Shown: positions 47,940 through 60,427, counted from the stretch's first letter. The stretch is 64,000 nucleotides of DNA from Aralia elata (GCA_034770075.1 CM068386.1:47462896-47526895); one strand, 5' to 3'. The notes: generated by a model not told the origin, from the letters alone. A program made the numbers and translations.

Positions 47940-49192
47940 TTTTACAATCAACAATTACGTGCAAGTATACACGATCTACAAGTAATAAAGTGATAAGAAA
48001 GAGTGTCGAACCCACATAAATTATTATGCTTAATATTTCCAACTGTCAATCGAAATTATGCCTATTCTATTAAACATTCGCAAATTGAGTATTGATTGAA
48101 ACTAATTAAATTAAATACTAACACCCACAACTATCACAAAGGTTGAAATTCAGATTTATTATGATTAACACTACAATATCCCCAGTTATTTATCATAAAC
48201 CAATCTATCTATGTCTTCCAATTATTCACTTCAATGGAGTTGTTAACAGAAATTAAATTGTATTTATAAGCCCTTTTCCAAGTGATCAAATAAATCTATC
48301 TAATCCCATTACTCTACAATATTCCTATGCAAAGTTAAAGGATTAAATTCATTGAGTTCCAATTTCCAATTGTTACATGCAGCAAAGAGATATCCCTATT
48401 CACTTCACCAATCTAATTATTCATCACATGCAAATAATTAAAAATACACGCTATCTTATCCAGTTCTAACCCTAGATTGCATCTCCCGAACTCATCTAAA
48501 GTAATCCGCTAATTGTCGGCCAATAATTAATCAATAAGCATAGAATAAAATAGACAACTCCCGTCAATTGAATTGCTAGAATCCAATAAATAGTTAGTTC
48601 ATAAATATAACTGGTTCAATCGTAGCCTTAACTAAGAATTTAGTTCATACTGGAAATAAAAACTAGAATACCAAAATAAGTCATCATAATTAATTACAAA
48701 TTAGAGAATAAAGATCAAAAGAAAACTCAATATAATCTCTAGCTCTCCAATCTGAATTCCTCACGATGCTTGACTTGTTCTCCAATCTCCTTGCTCAGCT
48801 CTGAAAGTTCAATCTCTGAATAAGTCTGTGTATATTTTAATCCAAGTCTTGATCTTCTATTTATATCCTCCTTTAGTCCCTCAATCAGATTAATAGCAAG
48901 AGTCCTAGATCACTTCCACCTTTCCAAAGTAACAGCATTCCAGCAAAATCAGGATTACTTTCTGTCGCTTCCTCGCCCCGGCGAGAAGTTTCTCTTTAAG
49001 ATCCTCGCCCCGGCGAGATTCCGCCCCGGCGAGAATGACCTGCACCCAGCCATTTTTGCTTCTTTTGATCACGCAGCCAACCATGACCTACAAAAGCAAT
49101 ACAAACAAATAAAAAGATACCAAAAACACTTACAAACAAGTAAAGAGTAAGCCAATAAACATATCAACTTGTAGGTTAAAACCTACTCATCA
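47940..49192 (-). repeat. 3' LTR of Athila E
   Basis: TGTTGTCCG to CTACTCATCA on the plus strand, 1253 bases. It has a U5 hairpin with stem CGTG/CACG (47968-47983) and three GC palindromes at 48972-48985, 49004-49017 and 49021-49033 (CTCGCCCCGGCGAG). Confidence 0.88.
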
Positions 49193-50388
49193 AATACCCC
49201 CAAACTCAAAACTTTGCTTGTCCTCAAGCAAAACACAAAACAAAGCAAAACCACAACTAAACTAGCTACTACATGAATGCAAATGCATGCCTCACCATAC
49301 TCAAGCAATTAATCAATAGACATCATAAAAATCCGGCCTCAGAAATCAGTAACTACTAATTCAATAAAATTTCAACCTCACACCATCCAAGAGCCAACCA
49401 TTAGCAGCTATGAATCACTCTCAACCCTTCCACAAGTATATAACATGTATCAAACTAATTAGGATATGAATTCAACTCTAAGTATCACAATGCTCAAAAA
49501 GAGACAAATTTCACAGATTTTGCTTTTAAGCTCAACTTACTATTCACTTGTCTTCTTAGTTTTTCTTTTTTTTTTAAAACGAGTGCGTTTTACGTTCCAT
49601 CTCATCATATATCTCAACTAGTGCAATGTTCATCTTTATTAGGCTATTCAGTGCCACCCGTGTAGCGAACTTTCAACCAACGACTCCCAAACCAGACGAT
49701 TTTAGGGCGCTGAGTGTAAAGACATCTCCTAAGGGTATACTCATTCAAATGACACCGGCCACAAAGACAAACTTAGTAAAGACCTGCTCTTATCTGTCTA
49801 TATTCATTAATTCATCGTTTTCTTGCACTTAGACAGACATCGAAGAAGTATTTATTCAAAAAAAATTCATTTTTTCGGTTTTTTTTTTTAGAATCCAACA
49901 AGTGATAACAGTCTATATCTACATATGAGCACATAATACACCAAAGAAGAATCAACTCCCAATTACTTCGATACATATTCGTGAACAAGTAAAAACCAAG
50001 GGTCTCAAATAACCACAACTAAAACAGTTAAATTCCAGATTTAGCAATAAGTATCCATCCCATTAAACTATAGTAGAACTAATCAAATTTCATCATTGGC
50101 CATCCCTAAATGACTTCCATTAATGCATTGCTTGAATACCTCTAAATGCAATATCATATGATCCTATGCTACTAAATTTTTGGATTTTTTTTTTTGGGTT
50201 TTTTTTTTCAAATAAATAATCAACGAGTAAAAACTAGGCTAAACTAAAACTCATGCAACTAAAACTAAAGATGATATGCAACTAAACATGCAAATATGCA
50301 ACTACACCCCCAAACTCAAACGAAACAATGTCCTCATTGTGTAAAAAAAAAATAAAGAAAGTTAAGAACAGAGGACTCCCCTAACAGT
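49193..50388 (-). other. 3' UTR of Athila E
   Basis: Non-coding. It has purine modules at 49197-49232 (stem TTTGCTTG/CAAGCAAA) and 50307-50340 (stem ACAATG/CATTGT), one array hairpin at 49582-49604 and several poly-T runs. The 68-residue ORFs here have no support. Confidence 0.75.
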
Positions 50389-51624
50389 TCAAGCAGTAGG
50401 CTTGAACTCATCATCGTCGGCTGGGGAAGGTGGTGGAAAAACTAGCAATGGCTGGGCCTCGGGAAAGTGAACATAATCTATCAATGGTTGCATATTAGAA
50501 TACATGTTTGATATTGCTTGTGTACAACTTTGCTGATAAGCAAACATATGTGCCTGTCGATCCGCTAACCGCTAGTTCTGCCTCAATATGGTCTTATGAT
50601 GAGAATTAATAAGACGCTGCAACTCACGAAATTGAAGGCTGAATTTGGATTTTCCTGTGCCGGTAGAAGTAGAAGGACCCTCCGAAGGACCCGCTTCCCC
50701 ATCATCATCAGACTCATGTGCGTCTTCAGCAGGAGGAGAATGAACTATGTAACCCATACCACGAGGATGGGACTCACCGCCTTCCCATTCCTTATAGCGT
50801 GCAATCAGACGGTGGTCCAAAACCAGCAATGGCTGTTGCAAAGCTTCCTCAGTTCCCCAACGAACTCCCGCACGAAGACACAATCCACATATCAACGAAG
50901 GGTGTGGTAAACCACCCTGACTATGCAAAGTCCGTAAAGTGCAGCGAATCGATGCCTCAATCAGCTGACCCACATTGATCTCAATCCCCATCACAATAGC
51001 ATATAACAATAAAGTTTTCTCCTTGGGTACATCACTCACATGTTGGGATGGCATAAGTTTCGCAGAGAGGAAAGCATACCAGACCTTCCCATAACGACTC
51101 AAGTCCTTGCTATGGAACGAAACTGCTGCACGTGGCCCTCTGGATATCCAAGTCATCCCCGGTTTACACAAGTCAGTAACCACCTTCTCCAAATTGGGCC
51201 CCTCCTCAAGGAATCGAGTGTATCGGTAACGTATATCAGGCCTCAAGTTGTAATACTCATTGATCGTTTGGGCACTGAATGACACTGTCTTGCCCCGTAT
51301 TGTAACCTCACATGGAGCCGCATCCTCTGTATTAGCATAAAATTCTTTGACAATGGCTATACATGCAGGTTCCGGATGGGCAGCGAATGTCTCCCATCCC
51401 CTATCTACTATCTGATGCATCATCTCACCATCAACCACCTCATTAGGCGTGAGACCGCGCTCGGGAGTTAGAGCTTTACCCAATGTATACGATTCATACC
51501 TATTAGCCGCCTCTGCACTGAGAAACTTTCTTCGATCAAAGTGCCTGGATGGAGTAGACGATGATCCCTCACCACGATGCCTCTTTGGAGCAATAATTGA
51601 TCTCTTGACAAATAACCCAAACAC
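50389..51624 (-). pseudogene. Third ORF of Athila E (plant transposon protein family, often called env-like)
   Basis: About 410 codons with one internal TAG at 50572-50574 and a final TGA at 50389-50391. It aligns by eye with the third ORF of F: KRHRGEGSSSTPS, RWETF-like GWETFAAHPEPACIAIVKEFYAN, RGKTVSF, YGKVWYAFLSAKLMPSQHVSDV, GGLPHPSLICGLC and SHPRGMGYIV. The position matching the Met start of F is Ile, so the original start seems lost; the in-frame ATG at 51624 may be fortuitous. No signal peptide or membrane helix is visible. Function is unknown. Confidence 0.8.
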
Positions 51625-52439
51625 TACAATCTGCTACGCAATAACAACTCCCCCCAAACTACAACTTTTCTAACTCCGAAGTGATATAAGCACAGTCCAA
51701 TGGAATAGATCTGAGGAGCAAACCCTAGAATACTTGCATGCAACGATAAAGCAAATAGAAATCTTGAAAACCATAGAGTATTCCTTCTATTGAATGAGAG
51801 ATGGATTAGAAAGAGGCTGGGGTTTGTTTTTAAAGTAGAATGATTTAGGGTTTGTGTAGGAATCCAAATATGAAAAGAAATTGGAAGGAAATTAGAAGAG
51901 AAATTGGATAGATTTGGGTTGGGTCGGTATTAGAGAGGTAGAAATAGTGTTTTGGAGAAGTTGCATGGGAGTGGGAATTGTAAAACTCAAATTGGAATCG
52001 AAATTTAAAAACTAAAACCACGATTCTCACCGGGGCAAGAAAGATAGGCTTGTGAACCTCGCCGGGGCGAGAATGAACAGAGAAGTTAGGGCTGGGGCGA
52101 GAAAAATCCAGGCTGGGGCGCGGTTTAACAGAGAGGTTCTCGCTGGGGCGAGAAAGCTCAGTACAATTTTCTCGCCGGGGCGAGAATCCTCAAACTTAAA
52201 TTTTTTTTCGCTTTTCCTGCTAAATCCTCTTGTCTTCTTTTGTACCATCCCAATGAACATGTTTCCTCCTTCTAAAGCATTCCCATAGACTTCATCCCTG
52301 TTCCAGTGAATAACAACATAAATGAGACCCAGTCACGGAAGATTGAAGAATAATTCAAACAAAAATAACTTAAACTACTCCTATCAACAAAAATAAACTA
52401 ATAACTATACTAAATCTATGAAAGCAATAAAATATCATG
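51625..52439 (-). other. Spacer between pol and third ORF of E, with GC palindromes
   Basis: Six GC units at 52026-52184, the best being CTCGCCGGGGCGAG at 52058-52071 and 52171-52184 on the plus strand. The remainder is AT-rich with no supported gene. On the sense strand the core reads CCCCGG, the reverse complement of the sense LTR core. Confidence 0.75.
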
Positions 52440-52488
52440 ATTGGGTTGGCTCCCATCAAGCGCTTGGTTTATAGTCGTCAGCCCGACT
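52440..52488 (-). promoter_or_regulatory. Post-pol double hairpin of E
   Basis: Sense: stem AGTCG/CGACT, loop GGCTGA (52473-52488); then AAGCGCTT; then stem TGGG/CCCA, loop AGCCAA (52442-52455). It starts 12 bases after the pol stop. Confidence 0.73.
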
Positions 52489-52500
52489 TTCTCAGCGGTA

Positions 52501-53496
52501 TTAGGCTTCAGCTTGCTCTGGAGCAGAGAGGTGAATCACTGATACTTGTCGATCCACATTGCCTCCCCAATAATGTTTTAGTCGCTGACCGTTGACTTTG
52601 AATGTGCGCTTTGAATCGAGTTCTTCGACTTCAATTGCCCCGTGAGAACCTACAGCAGTGATAATGAAAGGGCCTGACCATCTAGACTTCAGCTTTCCAG
52701 GAAATAAACGCAGTCTGGAGTTGAATAATAGCACAGCTTGTCCCGGCTCGAACTTCCGATCCACTATCCGTTTGTCATGCCACCTTTTGACTTTCTCTTT
52801 GTACAACTTAGCATTCTCATAGGCATGATGACGAAACTCCTCTATTTCATTCAATTGAAGCAACCGTTTCTCCCCAGCTGCTTGGAGATCAAAGTTCAAT
52901 TTCTGAATCGCCCAATAGGCCTTGTCCTCAAGTTCGACCGGTAAATGACCGGCTTTTACATAGACCATTCGATACGGTGACATTCCAATTGGATTCTTAT
53001 AAGCAGTGCGATATGCCCATAAAGCATCGTCTAATTTCAACGCCCAGTCCTTACGAGTCGGGTTTACCACTTTCTCCAGAATTTGCTTAATTTTGCGATT
53101 CGACACTTCTGCTTGACCATTCGTTTGGGAGTGATAACCCGTAGCAATCCGGTGTTTGACTCTGTATTTATCTAATAACTTAGTGAATTGCTTGTTACAA
53201 AAATGAGTACCTTCGTCACTAATTATGGCTCTGGGTGTACCGAATCTGGTAAAAATATTCTTGTGCAGGAACCGTAGAACCATTTTGGCATCATTGGTGG
53301 GTAATGCAAGTGCTTCGACCCATTTTGACACGTAATCTACCTCCAAAAGTATGTACTGATTATTGAATGATGACGGAAACGGCCCCATAAAGTCAATACC
53401 CCACACATCAAATAGTTCAACTTCAAGAATACTGTTGAGGGGCATTTCGTGCCGCTTTAAAATATTTCCAACCCTTTGACATCTATCGCACTTAAG
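52501..53496 (-). pseudogene. Integrase, C-terminal part, of Athila E
   Basis: Open for 332 codons from the insertion point of F to TAA at 52501-52503. It has the last zinc-finger Cys pair (CDRCQRVGNI), then the core: GIDFMGPF (Asp), IISDEGTHF (Asp) and NGQAEVSNRKI (Glu), all catalytic residues present. The C-terminal part is KLKSRWSGPFII and VNGQRLKHYWGG. The gene is truncated only by the F insertion; its N-terminal portion lies beyond the window. Confidence 0.9.
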
Positions 53497-54821
53497 TGAT
53501 GAGTGGGTTTTATACCTACGAATCTAGTGCTCTTGAGCTTAATTTATTGCTATCTTTGAGTGTTTTTTATTATCATTTTATTTGTTTTTGTGTTTATGTT
53601 ATGCAGGAGGGAATTGGAAGAGTAACAAGGTCAATCCAGGTGTTTGGGAATCAATATTGAAGCTAGGGGCATCTTGGTAATTTTGGATATGGCGCCGGGG
53701 CGCTATAAAACAAAGGGATATGGCGCCGGGGCGCCTAAGGCAGTTTAGGTGCGGCAGTTTGTCTACTTGAAGCAGAGTTGGATACGGAAAAGGATTGGAA
53801 AAAAATGCTTATCTTATGTAATTAGGGCAACATTAGGAGGGGGATTATTTTATGGTTATTATTCTACTTTTCTAGGGAGAACTTAGAGATATTCTGGGGG
53901 ATTACTTTTGTTCGAGCATTGGATATTGATGTGGGTTTAAGCTTACTTTGGATTTATTACTTCAATTGGGTTTGATCAATCTTCTTCTTCTTTATTCAAT
54001 TGTTTGTGAATTTACCATGTGTAGATTTTGTCCCATAATGGCTTTTGGTTCAGATATGAACTAATCTCCATTATGGGATTTTAACGGATTTTAATATGTA
54101 GTTTAATTACAGACTTGATTGCTAGATTGATTTATTTATCATAAGGAATTTCTATCATGATTGTTTTGCATGTATGAATGCTTGATCACCATTCGATTTC
54201 AGTACTTGTATGGAATTGAAAAAATAACCTATAAGTATGGATTGTAATCATGATAGCTTGCGAATATGAGGTTTAATTGGATGCTTAATATTTTGTGAGT
54301 CAGATAGAAATATACTGTTTCACCGTAAGAGTCAAAATAAGGACTTGTGCTTAAAATCAATATAATTGCAATTTCACATAGAAATATAGTGATTTTGGTT
54401 ATAGTGGTGATTACATGTTGTCTATCAAGTATGGATATTATGTAAGTAGGTCATAATGCATTGACAAATGATTATGTCTACTTTAGTGTTCTTGGCTATT
54501 TTTCTGTGATATGTGAACCTTATAGCATGATAGTGGTAATTAGATGAACTATTAAATGAAGTTAGGATCCCATTAATTCTAGGCTTGATATATTTTGTTA
54601 GTGTTTGCATAGTTAGTTATTAATTGATACAGGAATAATTTTTGTCACCAAAAGTAAGTCATTAGTTTAAGCAAATAAGTATAGTGATAGAGCTGATGCA
54701 TAGTAATTTAATTTAATTCTGTCTCTGTGGGACGATACTTTACTTCCTCTGTATTACTTGTTGACCGTGTATACTTGCACGAGTTAGAGTTCTTTTATTT
54801 AGGACTTAAAAAGAGGCAACA
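53497..54821 (+). repeat. 5' LTR of Athila F
   Basis: 1325 bases, TGATGAGTGG to GAGGCAACA. Two GC palindromes (53691-53703 and 53722-53735) flank TATAAAA (53704-53710), a possible TATA box. The U5 hairpin at 54766-54781 has stem CGTG/CACG and loop TATACTTG. Confidence 0.93.
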
Positions 54822-54827
54822 AGTTTT

Positions 54828-54845
54828 TGGCGCCGTTGCCGGGGA
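54828..54845 (+). other. Primer binding site of F
   Basis: TGGCGCCGTTGCCGGGGA, six bases after the LTR. This is the tRNA-Asp type PBS known for Athila elements. Confidence 0.92.
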
Positions 54846-54969
54846 CAGGCGTTAGATTTTTATTGTTATCATCAGTTTAAAGCTATATTGTTTGACTTAG
54901 ACTATTCTAATCTTTTCTCATTTCTATTTTTTATTTTCTGTATTGGTTTCAGGTACTTGTAGAATTTTT

Positions 54970-56560
54970 ATGCACACACGATCATCCAACTCAGAGTTGA
55001 CACCAGCTCAGGATAATATTAACGGGAGAGGTTGGAAGGCGAGAGTGCGTAGAAACTTACAAGCAGATTTAGAAAGTACTACATCCAATATGGCAGACGA
55101 GGAGCAAATAGAAGAGCGTAGAGTGCAGCATAGAGCCTTAAGGGATTATTCAATGCCGAACATTCATGGACTACAGTCAAGCATAGTCAGGCCAGCAATA
55201 GCAGCGAACACCTTTGAAATAAAACCGGGCACTATTCAGATGGTGAAAAATTCGGTACAGTTTGGGGGTGCAGCTACAGAAGATCCTAATGAGCATCTCT
55301 TGAGTTTTATTGAAGTATGCGATACGTTCAGGTATAACGGAGTGTGACGGAGGATGCTATTAGACTGAGACTATTTCCATTCTCCTTAAGTGATAAAGCG
55401 AGAAGTTGGCTCCATTCTTTACCTTCAGGGTCAATTACCACATGGGAGGACTTAGCACAGAAATTCTTAGCCAAGTTTTTCCCAATGGCTAGGACAGCGA
55501 AAATGAGGACAGCAATCTCTCAGTTCGAGCAACATCAGGGCGAATCATTATATGAGGCTTGGGAGAGATACAAAGAGATGCTAAGGAAGTGTCCGCACCA
55601 TGGTATGCTAGATTGGATGGTGCTCAACACATTTTATAGTGGATTGGGATGTCAGTCAAGGTCGATTGTAGATGCAGCTGCAGGTGGTGCAATTTCGTCA
55701 AAGAGTTATGAAGAAGCCTATGACCTTATTGAGACGATGGCAGCGAATGATTTTTCAAAATCCCACGGCTAGGATGCCACAACCCAGAGTTGCAGGTGTG
55801 TTTGGAAGTAAATTTCTATTACGGCATTGTCAGCTCAAATGGCAGCTATGGCAAAGAAAATTGACGCTTTGGCTGACAGCAATGTTAAGCAAGTGGCGTT
55901 TGTGTGTGAGTTATGTGCGGGATCACACCTAACAGAAGAATGTGCTATCAATACAGAGTCGGTTTCAATACGTAAGCAACTATCAAAAGCCACAGAATCA
56001 AGTTCAGAACTCCTACCATCCCAACAACAGAAACCATCCTAATTTCAGATGGAGTAATCAACAAAATGCTCAACAACACCAACCACCACAACAACAATAT
56101 CAATCACACCAATCTCATCAACCGTTTGCACCAAGGACCACCCTTTCCACCGGGATTCTCTCAACAACAACATCACACCCCAGCTGCACCTCAGCAAGAA
56201 AAGAAATCAGAAATGGAGGAGATGATGATGAAGTACATGGCAAACACAGAGGTAATGATCAAAAGCCAAGCAGTGGCTATTAAGAATCTAGAAACTCAAA
56301 TGGGGCAAATGGCGAGCATGCTTAGTACCAGGAACCAGGGTTCGTTACCAAGTACTACAGAGACAAATCAAAGAAGAGAAGGGAAGGAACAATGTCAGGC
56401 AATTACGTTGAGGTCTGGGAAACAGTGTACAGAAAATCCACGAGGCGCGCCTACGCCGTCTCATATTGGGGAGGTCGCACATCCTTGCGAGGAAGAGATT
56501 GTGTCTGATGATAAAGAAAACAAGGAAGATTCTGAACTACAGCAGGAAGAGGACAACAAG
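54970..56560 (+). pseudogene. gag of Athila F
   Basis: Likely start MHTRSSNSEL at 54970. Retrotrans_gag domain: FGGAATEDPNEHLLSF, then RLRLFPFSLSDKARSWLHSL and KFLAKFFPMARTAK. A knuckle, CELCAGSHLTEEC, lies near 55905-55943, then a Gln/His-rich region. The frame is lost at about 55343, 55755, 55805, 55965 and 56130, all as small length changes, several in homopolymers or dinucleotides, with little amino-acid decay between them. This is either recent indels or residual sequence error. Confidence 0.85.
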
Positions 56561-57450
56561 GCAAGTCCAGTTGAGAAGCCCGTAAGAACAACACCACCAG
56601 TTCACCCTCGGGTTCTGTATCCTCAGAGATTAAATAAGCAGAGGGAAGATAGACATTTCAGTAAGTTTTTGGAGGTATTTAAAAAGCTGCAAATTAATAT
56701 ACCTTTCGCGGAGGCATTGGAACAAATGCCGAGTTATGCAAAGTTCATGAAGAGTATATTGTCAAGGAAGAGAAGATTAGAAGAGTTTGAGACAGTGGCC
56801 TTGACAGAGGAATGCAGTGCAGTGCTTCAGCGCAAATTACCACCAAAGCTGAGGGATCCGGGTAGTTTTACAATACCATGCACGATCGGAAAGATGAGCT
56901 TCAGTAAATGTTTGTGTGATCTCGGGGCGAGCATAAATTTGATGCCGTTGTCAGTATTTAAGCAGTTGGGGTTGCCGGATCCAAAGCCGATAAACATTTC
57001 ATTGCAGCTAGCTGACAGATCCATCACGTATCCACGGGGAATAGTTGAAGATGTATTGGTAAAAGTGGATAAATTCATCTTTCCGGCTGATTTCGTTATT
57101 TTGGATTATGAAGAAGATAAGAGTATACCAATCATTCTGGGGAGACCATTCTTGGCCACAGGAAGGACCTTAATTGACGTTCAGAAAGGGGAACTCACTA
57201 TGCGTGTTCATGATCAGGAGGTTACCTTTAACGTTTTCAAGGCAATGAAGTTCCCAACGGATGAAGAGGAATGCTTCAGAGTTGATTTGGTGGATCAGAT
57301 TTTAAATGAGGAAGTTCCAAGCCTGGTAAAGTATGAACCATTGAGAAGTATTATTGCTGAAAATTCAGAATTGGAAGATGAAGAATTTGAAGAAACTGGT
57401 GAAATTTCTGGATACTACTCCAAAGTTCCGAAAGTTCCAAACTCCTGTTG
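56561..57450 (+). pseudogene. Protease region of Athila F
   Basis: Follows the ITLRSGKQ motif (about 56400). It contains FTIPCTIGKMSFSKCLCDLGASINLMPLS-type active-site sequence (DLGAS rather than DTGAS, as usual in Athila) near 56920-56950 and IILGRPFLATGRTLIDV near 57132-57180. The domain itself is open; a one-base shift near 57405 separates it from RT. Confidence 0.85.
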
Positions 57451-59200
57451 AGCCGTTAAAGAAAGCTGGAGAAACATCAGAAAAATTGAAGCCATCTCTT
57501 GAAATACCTCCAGAACTTGATTTAAAACCACTACCGGATCATTTAAGGTACGCGTTTTTAAATAAAGATTCAAAGCTACCGGTAATTATTTCTTCTGCTC
57601 TAACATATTGTCAGGAAGAAAAACTACTTCGAGTCCTTAGAGAGTACAAGTCGGCTATTGGATGGACTATAGCAGACATAAAAGGAATCAGCCCTTCTTT
57701 TTGCATGCATAAGATCTTGTTAGAAGATGGTAGTAAGCCGGCAGTGGAGCAACAAAGACGACTTAATCCGATAATGAAAGAAGTGGTCAAAAAAGAAGTT
57801 CTGAAATGGTTGGATGCAGGCATAATATACCCAATTTCAGATAGTTCATGGGTAAGTCCAGTGCAATGTGTACCGAAAAAGGGTGGTATGACTGTGGTCA
57901 CAAATCAGAACAATGAGTTGATTCCAACACGAACAGTGACGGGGTGGAGAGTCTGTATGGATTACCGCAGGCTTAACAAAGCTACGAGGAAAGATCACTT
58001 CCCATTGCCATTCATCGATCAAATGTTGGATAGACTAGCAGGTCACGAGTATTATTACCTTCTGGATGGTTATTCAGGCTACAATCAAATCATGATAGCT
58101 CCAGATGACCAGGAAAAGACGACTTTCACATGTCCATACGGTACTTTTGCTTTCCGAAGGATGTCTTTCGGATTATGCAACGCTCCAGCCACCTTTCAGA
58201 GATGCATGATGGCCATTTTTTCGGACATGGTGGAGCAGAATGTGGAGGTATTCATGGACGACTTCTCGGTGTTTGGGGATTCATTTGATTTATGCCTTGA
58301 GAATTTGGTAATGGTGTTGAGAAGATGTGTCGAAACTAATTTAGTACTAAACTGGGAAAAGTGCCATTTTATGGTACAAGAAGGTATTATTTTGGGACAC
58401 AAAGTTTCAAAGAAGGGACTTGAGGTGGATAGGGCTAAGCTGGAGACTATCGAGAACTTGCCACCACCTACTTCCGTAAAGGGTGTTCGTAGTTTTCTTG
58501 GACATGCAGGCTTCTACCGCAGATTCATAAAAGACTTCTCCAAGATAACTAAACCACTATGCAGTTTATTGGAGAAGGATACCCAGTTTAATTTTGATAA
58601 GGCTTGCGTGTCGGCTTTTGAGCATTTGAAGGAACGGTTAACTTCAGCACCAATCATTACTGCACCGGTTTGGGATTTGCCATTTGAGATAATGTGCGAC
58701 GCCAGTGATTATGCTGTGGGGGCTGTTCTGGGACAACGAAAGGAGAAGGTTTTTCATGTGATTTTACTATGCCAGCAAAACCCTCACAGATGCGCAATTA
58801 AACTACACCACCACGGAGAAAGAGTTATTGGCATTTAGTGGTGTATGCCTTTGATAAATTTAGGGCATATCTGATAGGCACAAAGGTAATAGTGTATACG
58901 GATCACACTCGGAAATTCGACACTTAGTGGCGAAGAAGGATGCAAAAGCCCAGGTTTGATCAGGTGGATATTGCTGTTGCAAGAATTTGATTTGGAGATC
59001 AAGGATAGGAAAGGTACCGAAAACCAAGTAGCAGACCACTTATCTCGACTAGAGCAGCCGGAAAGGGAGAACGAAGACAAAGTTGAAATCAATGAATCTT
59101 TTCCGGATGAGCAGTTGTTTGTGGTGCAAGGGGAAGTGCCATGGTTTGCGGATTACGCAAATTATTTGGTGAGTAAGATGTTACCTTTCTGACTTGGTGC
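57451..59200 (+). pseudogene. RT and RNase H of Athila F
   Basis: RT is open from about 57410 to 58750: VCMDYRRLNKATRKDHFPLP, then YYLLDGYSGYNQI and FMDDFSVFGDS with the catalytic DD near 58254, then FLGHAGFYRRFIKDF. RNase H begins CDASDYAVGAVLGQ near 58695. Frame breaks near 58757 and 58837 and others up to 58960 scramble the RNase H middle. The end of the domain (LLLQEFDLEIKDRKGTENQ, then ADHLSRL) is open at 58956-59192. Confidence 0.87.
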
Positions 59201-60427
59201 GGCACCAAAAGAAAAAGTTCTTGCACGATGTTAAATGGTATATATGTGATTAGCCGTACGTGTTTAAACAATGTGCTGATCAAATGATAAGAATGTGTAT
59301 CCAATATAGTGAGACATAAGGGATTTTACAAGATAGTCATTCTTCTGAGTATGGGAGGACATTATGGCGGGGAGAAAACAACGGCTAGAGTACTTCAAGC
59401 AGGATTCTACTGGCCGACAATCTTTAAAGATGCATACAGTTTTGTTCAGCGGTGTGATAGATGTCAGAGAATTGGTAATATTTCAAAGAGGAATGAAATG
59501 CCTTTGAACACAATCCTTGAAGTCAAAGTTTTCGACGTTTGGGGGATTGATTTCATGGGCCCTTTCGTGTCTTCGTGCGGTAATCTCTACATCTTGTTAG
59601 CCGTTGACTATGTGTCTAAATGGGTAGAAGTGGCAGCACTCCCGACAAATGATGCCAAGGTAGTCCTAAAGTTTTTGCATCGAAGTATTTTCACTAGATT
59701 TGGGACTCCTAGGGCCATTATTAGCGATGAAGGTAGTCATTTCTGCAACAGGCAGTTCACAGCGTTGCTGGCCAAGTATGGGGTAAATCATCGTATAGCT
59801 ACAGCTTATCACCCCCAGACGAACGGACAGGCTGAAGTATTCAATCGAGAAGTAAAAAGAATCCTCGAAAAAATTGTGAATCCGACAAGGAATGATTGGT
59901 CCTTGAAACTGGATGATGCTGTGTGGGCCTATCGGACTGCTTACAAAACTCCATTGGGCATGTCACCATTTCAGCTTGTTTACGGAAAAGCTTGTCATCT
60001 TCCTATGGAGCTCGAGCACAAGGCATATTGGGCAATTCGTAAATTGAACTTTGATTCAACAGCTGCAGGGGAAAAACGACTACTTCAAATCAATGAGTTG
60101 GACGAATTTCGATTACGGGCATATGAAAACTCGAAGCTGTACAAGGAGAAGGTGAAGAAATGGCATGATCGTAAGATCATAAAAAGAACATTTGAACCGG
60201 GTCAAAGGGTTTTACTTTTCAACTCCAGACTCAAACTTTTTCCCGGGAAGCTGAAATCCAGATGGTCAGGACCATTCACGGTGAAGACGGTTTTTCCACA
60301 TGGCGCGGTTGAAGTATACGACAAATTGCCGGATCAATCGTTCAAAGTGAATGGACAGAGGTTGAAGCATTACTTTGGGGATGAGGTGGACAGACAAAAA
60401 GTCACCTTAGTCCTTTCTACAACATGA
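59201..60427 (+). CDS. Integrase of Athila F, open from 59309
   Basis: Integrates the element cDNA. The open stretch 59309-60427 covers HYGGEKT and CDRCQRIGNI of the zinc-binding domain, all three catalytic residues (GIDFMGPF, IISDEGSHF, NGQAEVFNRE) and the C-terminal domain with KLKSRWSGPFTVK and VNGQRLKHYFGD. The stop is TGA at 60425-60427. Upstream, between 59180 and 59310, a frameshift and two stops (near 59250 and 59327) separate it from RNase H. As part of a polyprotein it would not start alone, so function in this copy is doubtful. Confidence 0.82.

Larger units (their letters stand above)
47940..53496 (-). mobile_element. Athila element E, 3' half, interrupted by F
   Basis: Minus-strand Athila element with its 3' LTR at 47940-49192, 3' UTR, third ORF, a GC palindrome spacer, post-pol hairpins and the C-terminal integrase. 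At 53496 F is inserted into integrase; the rest of E lies beyond the right edge. Confidence 0.87.
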
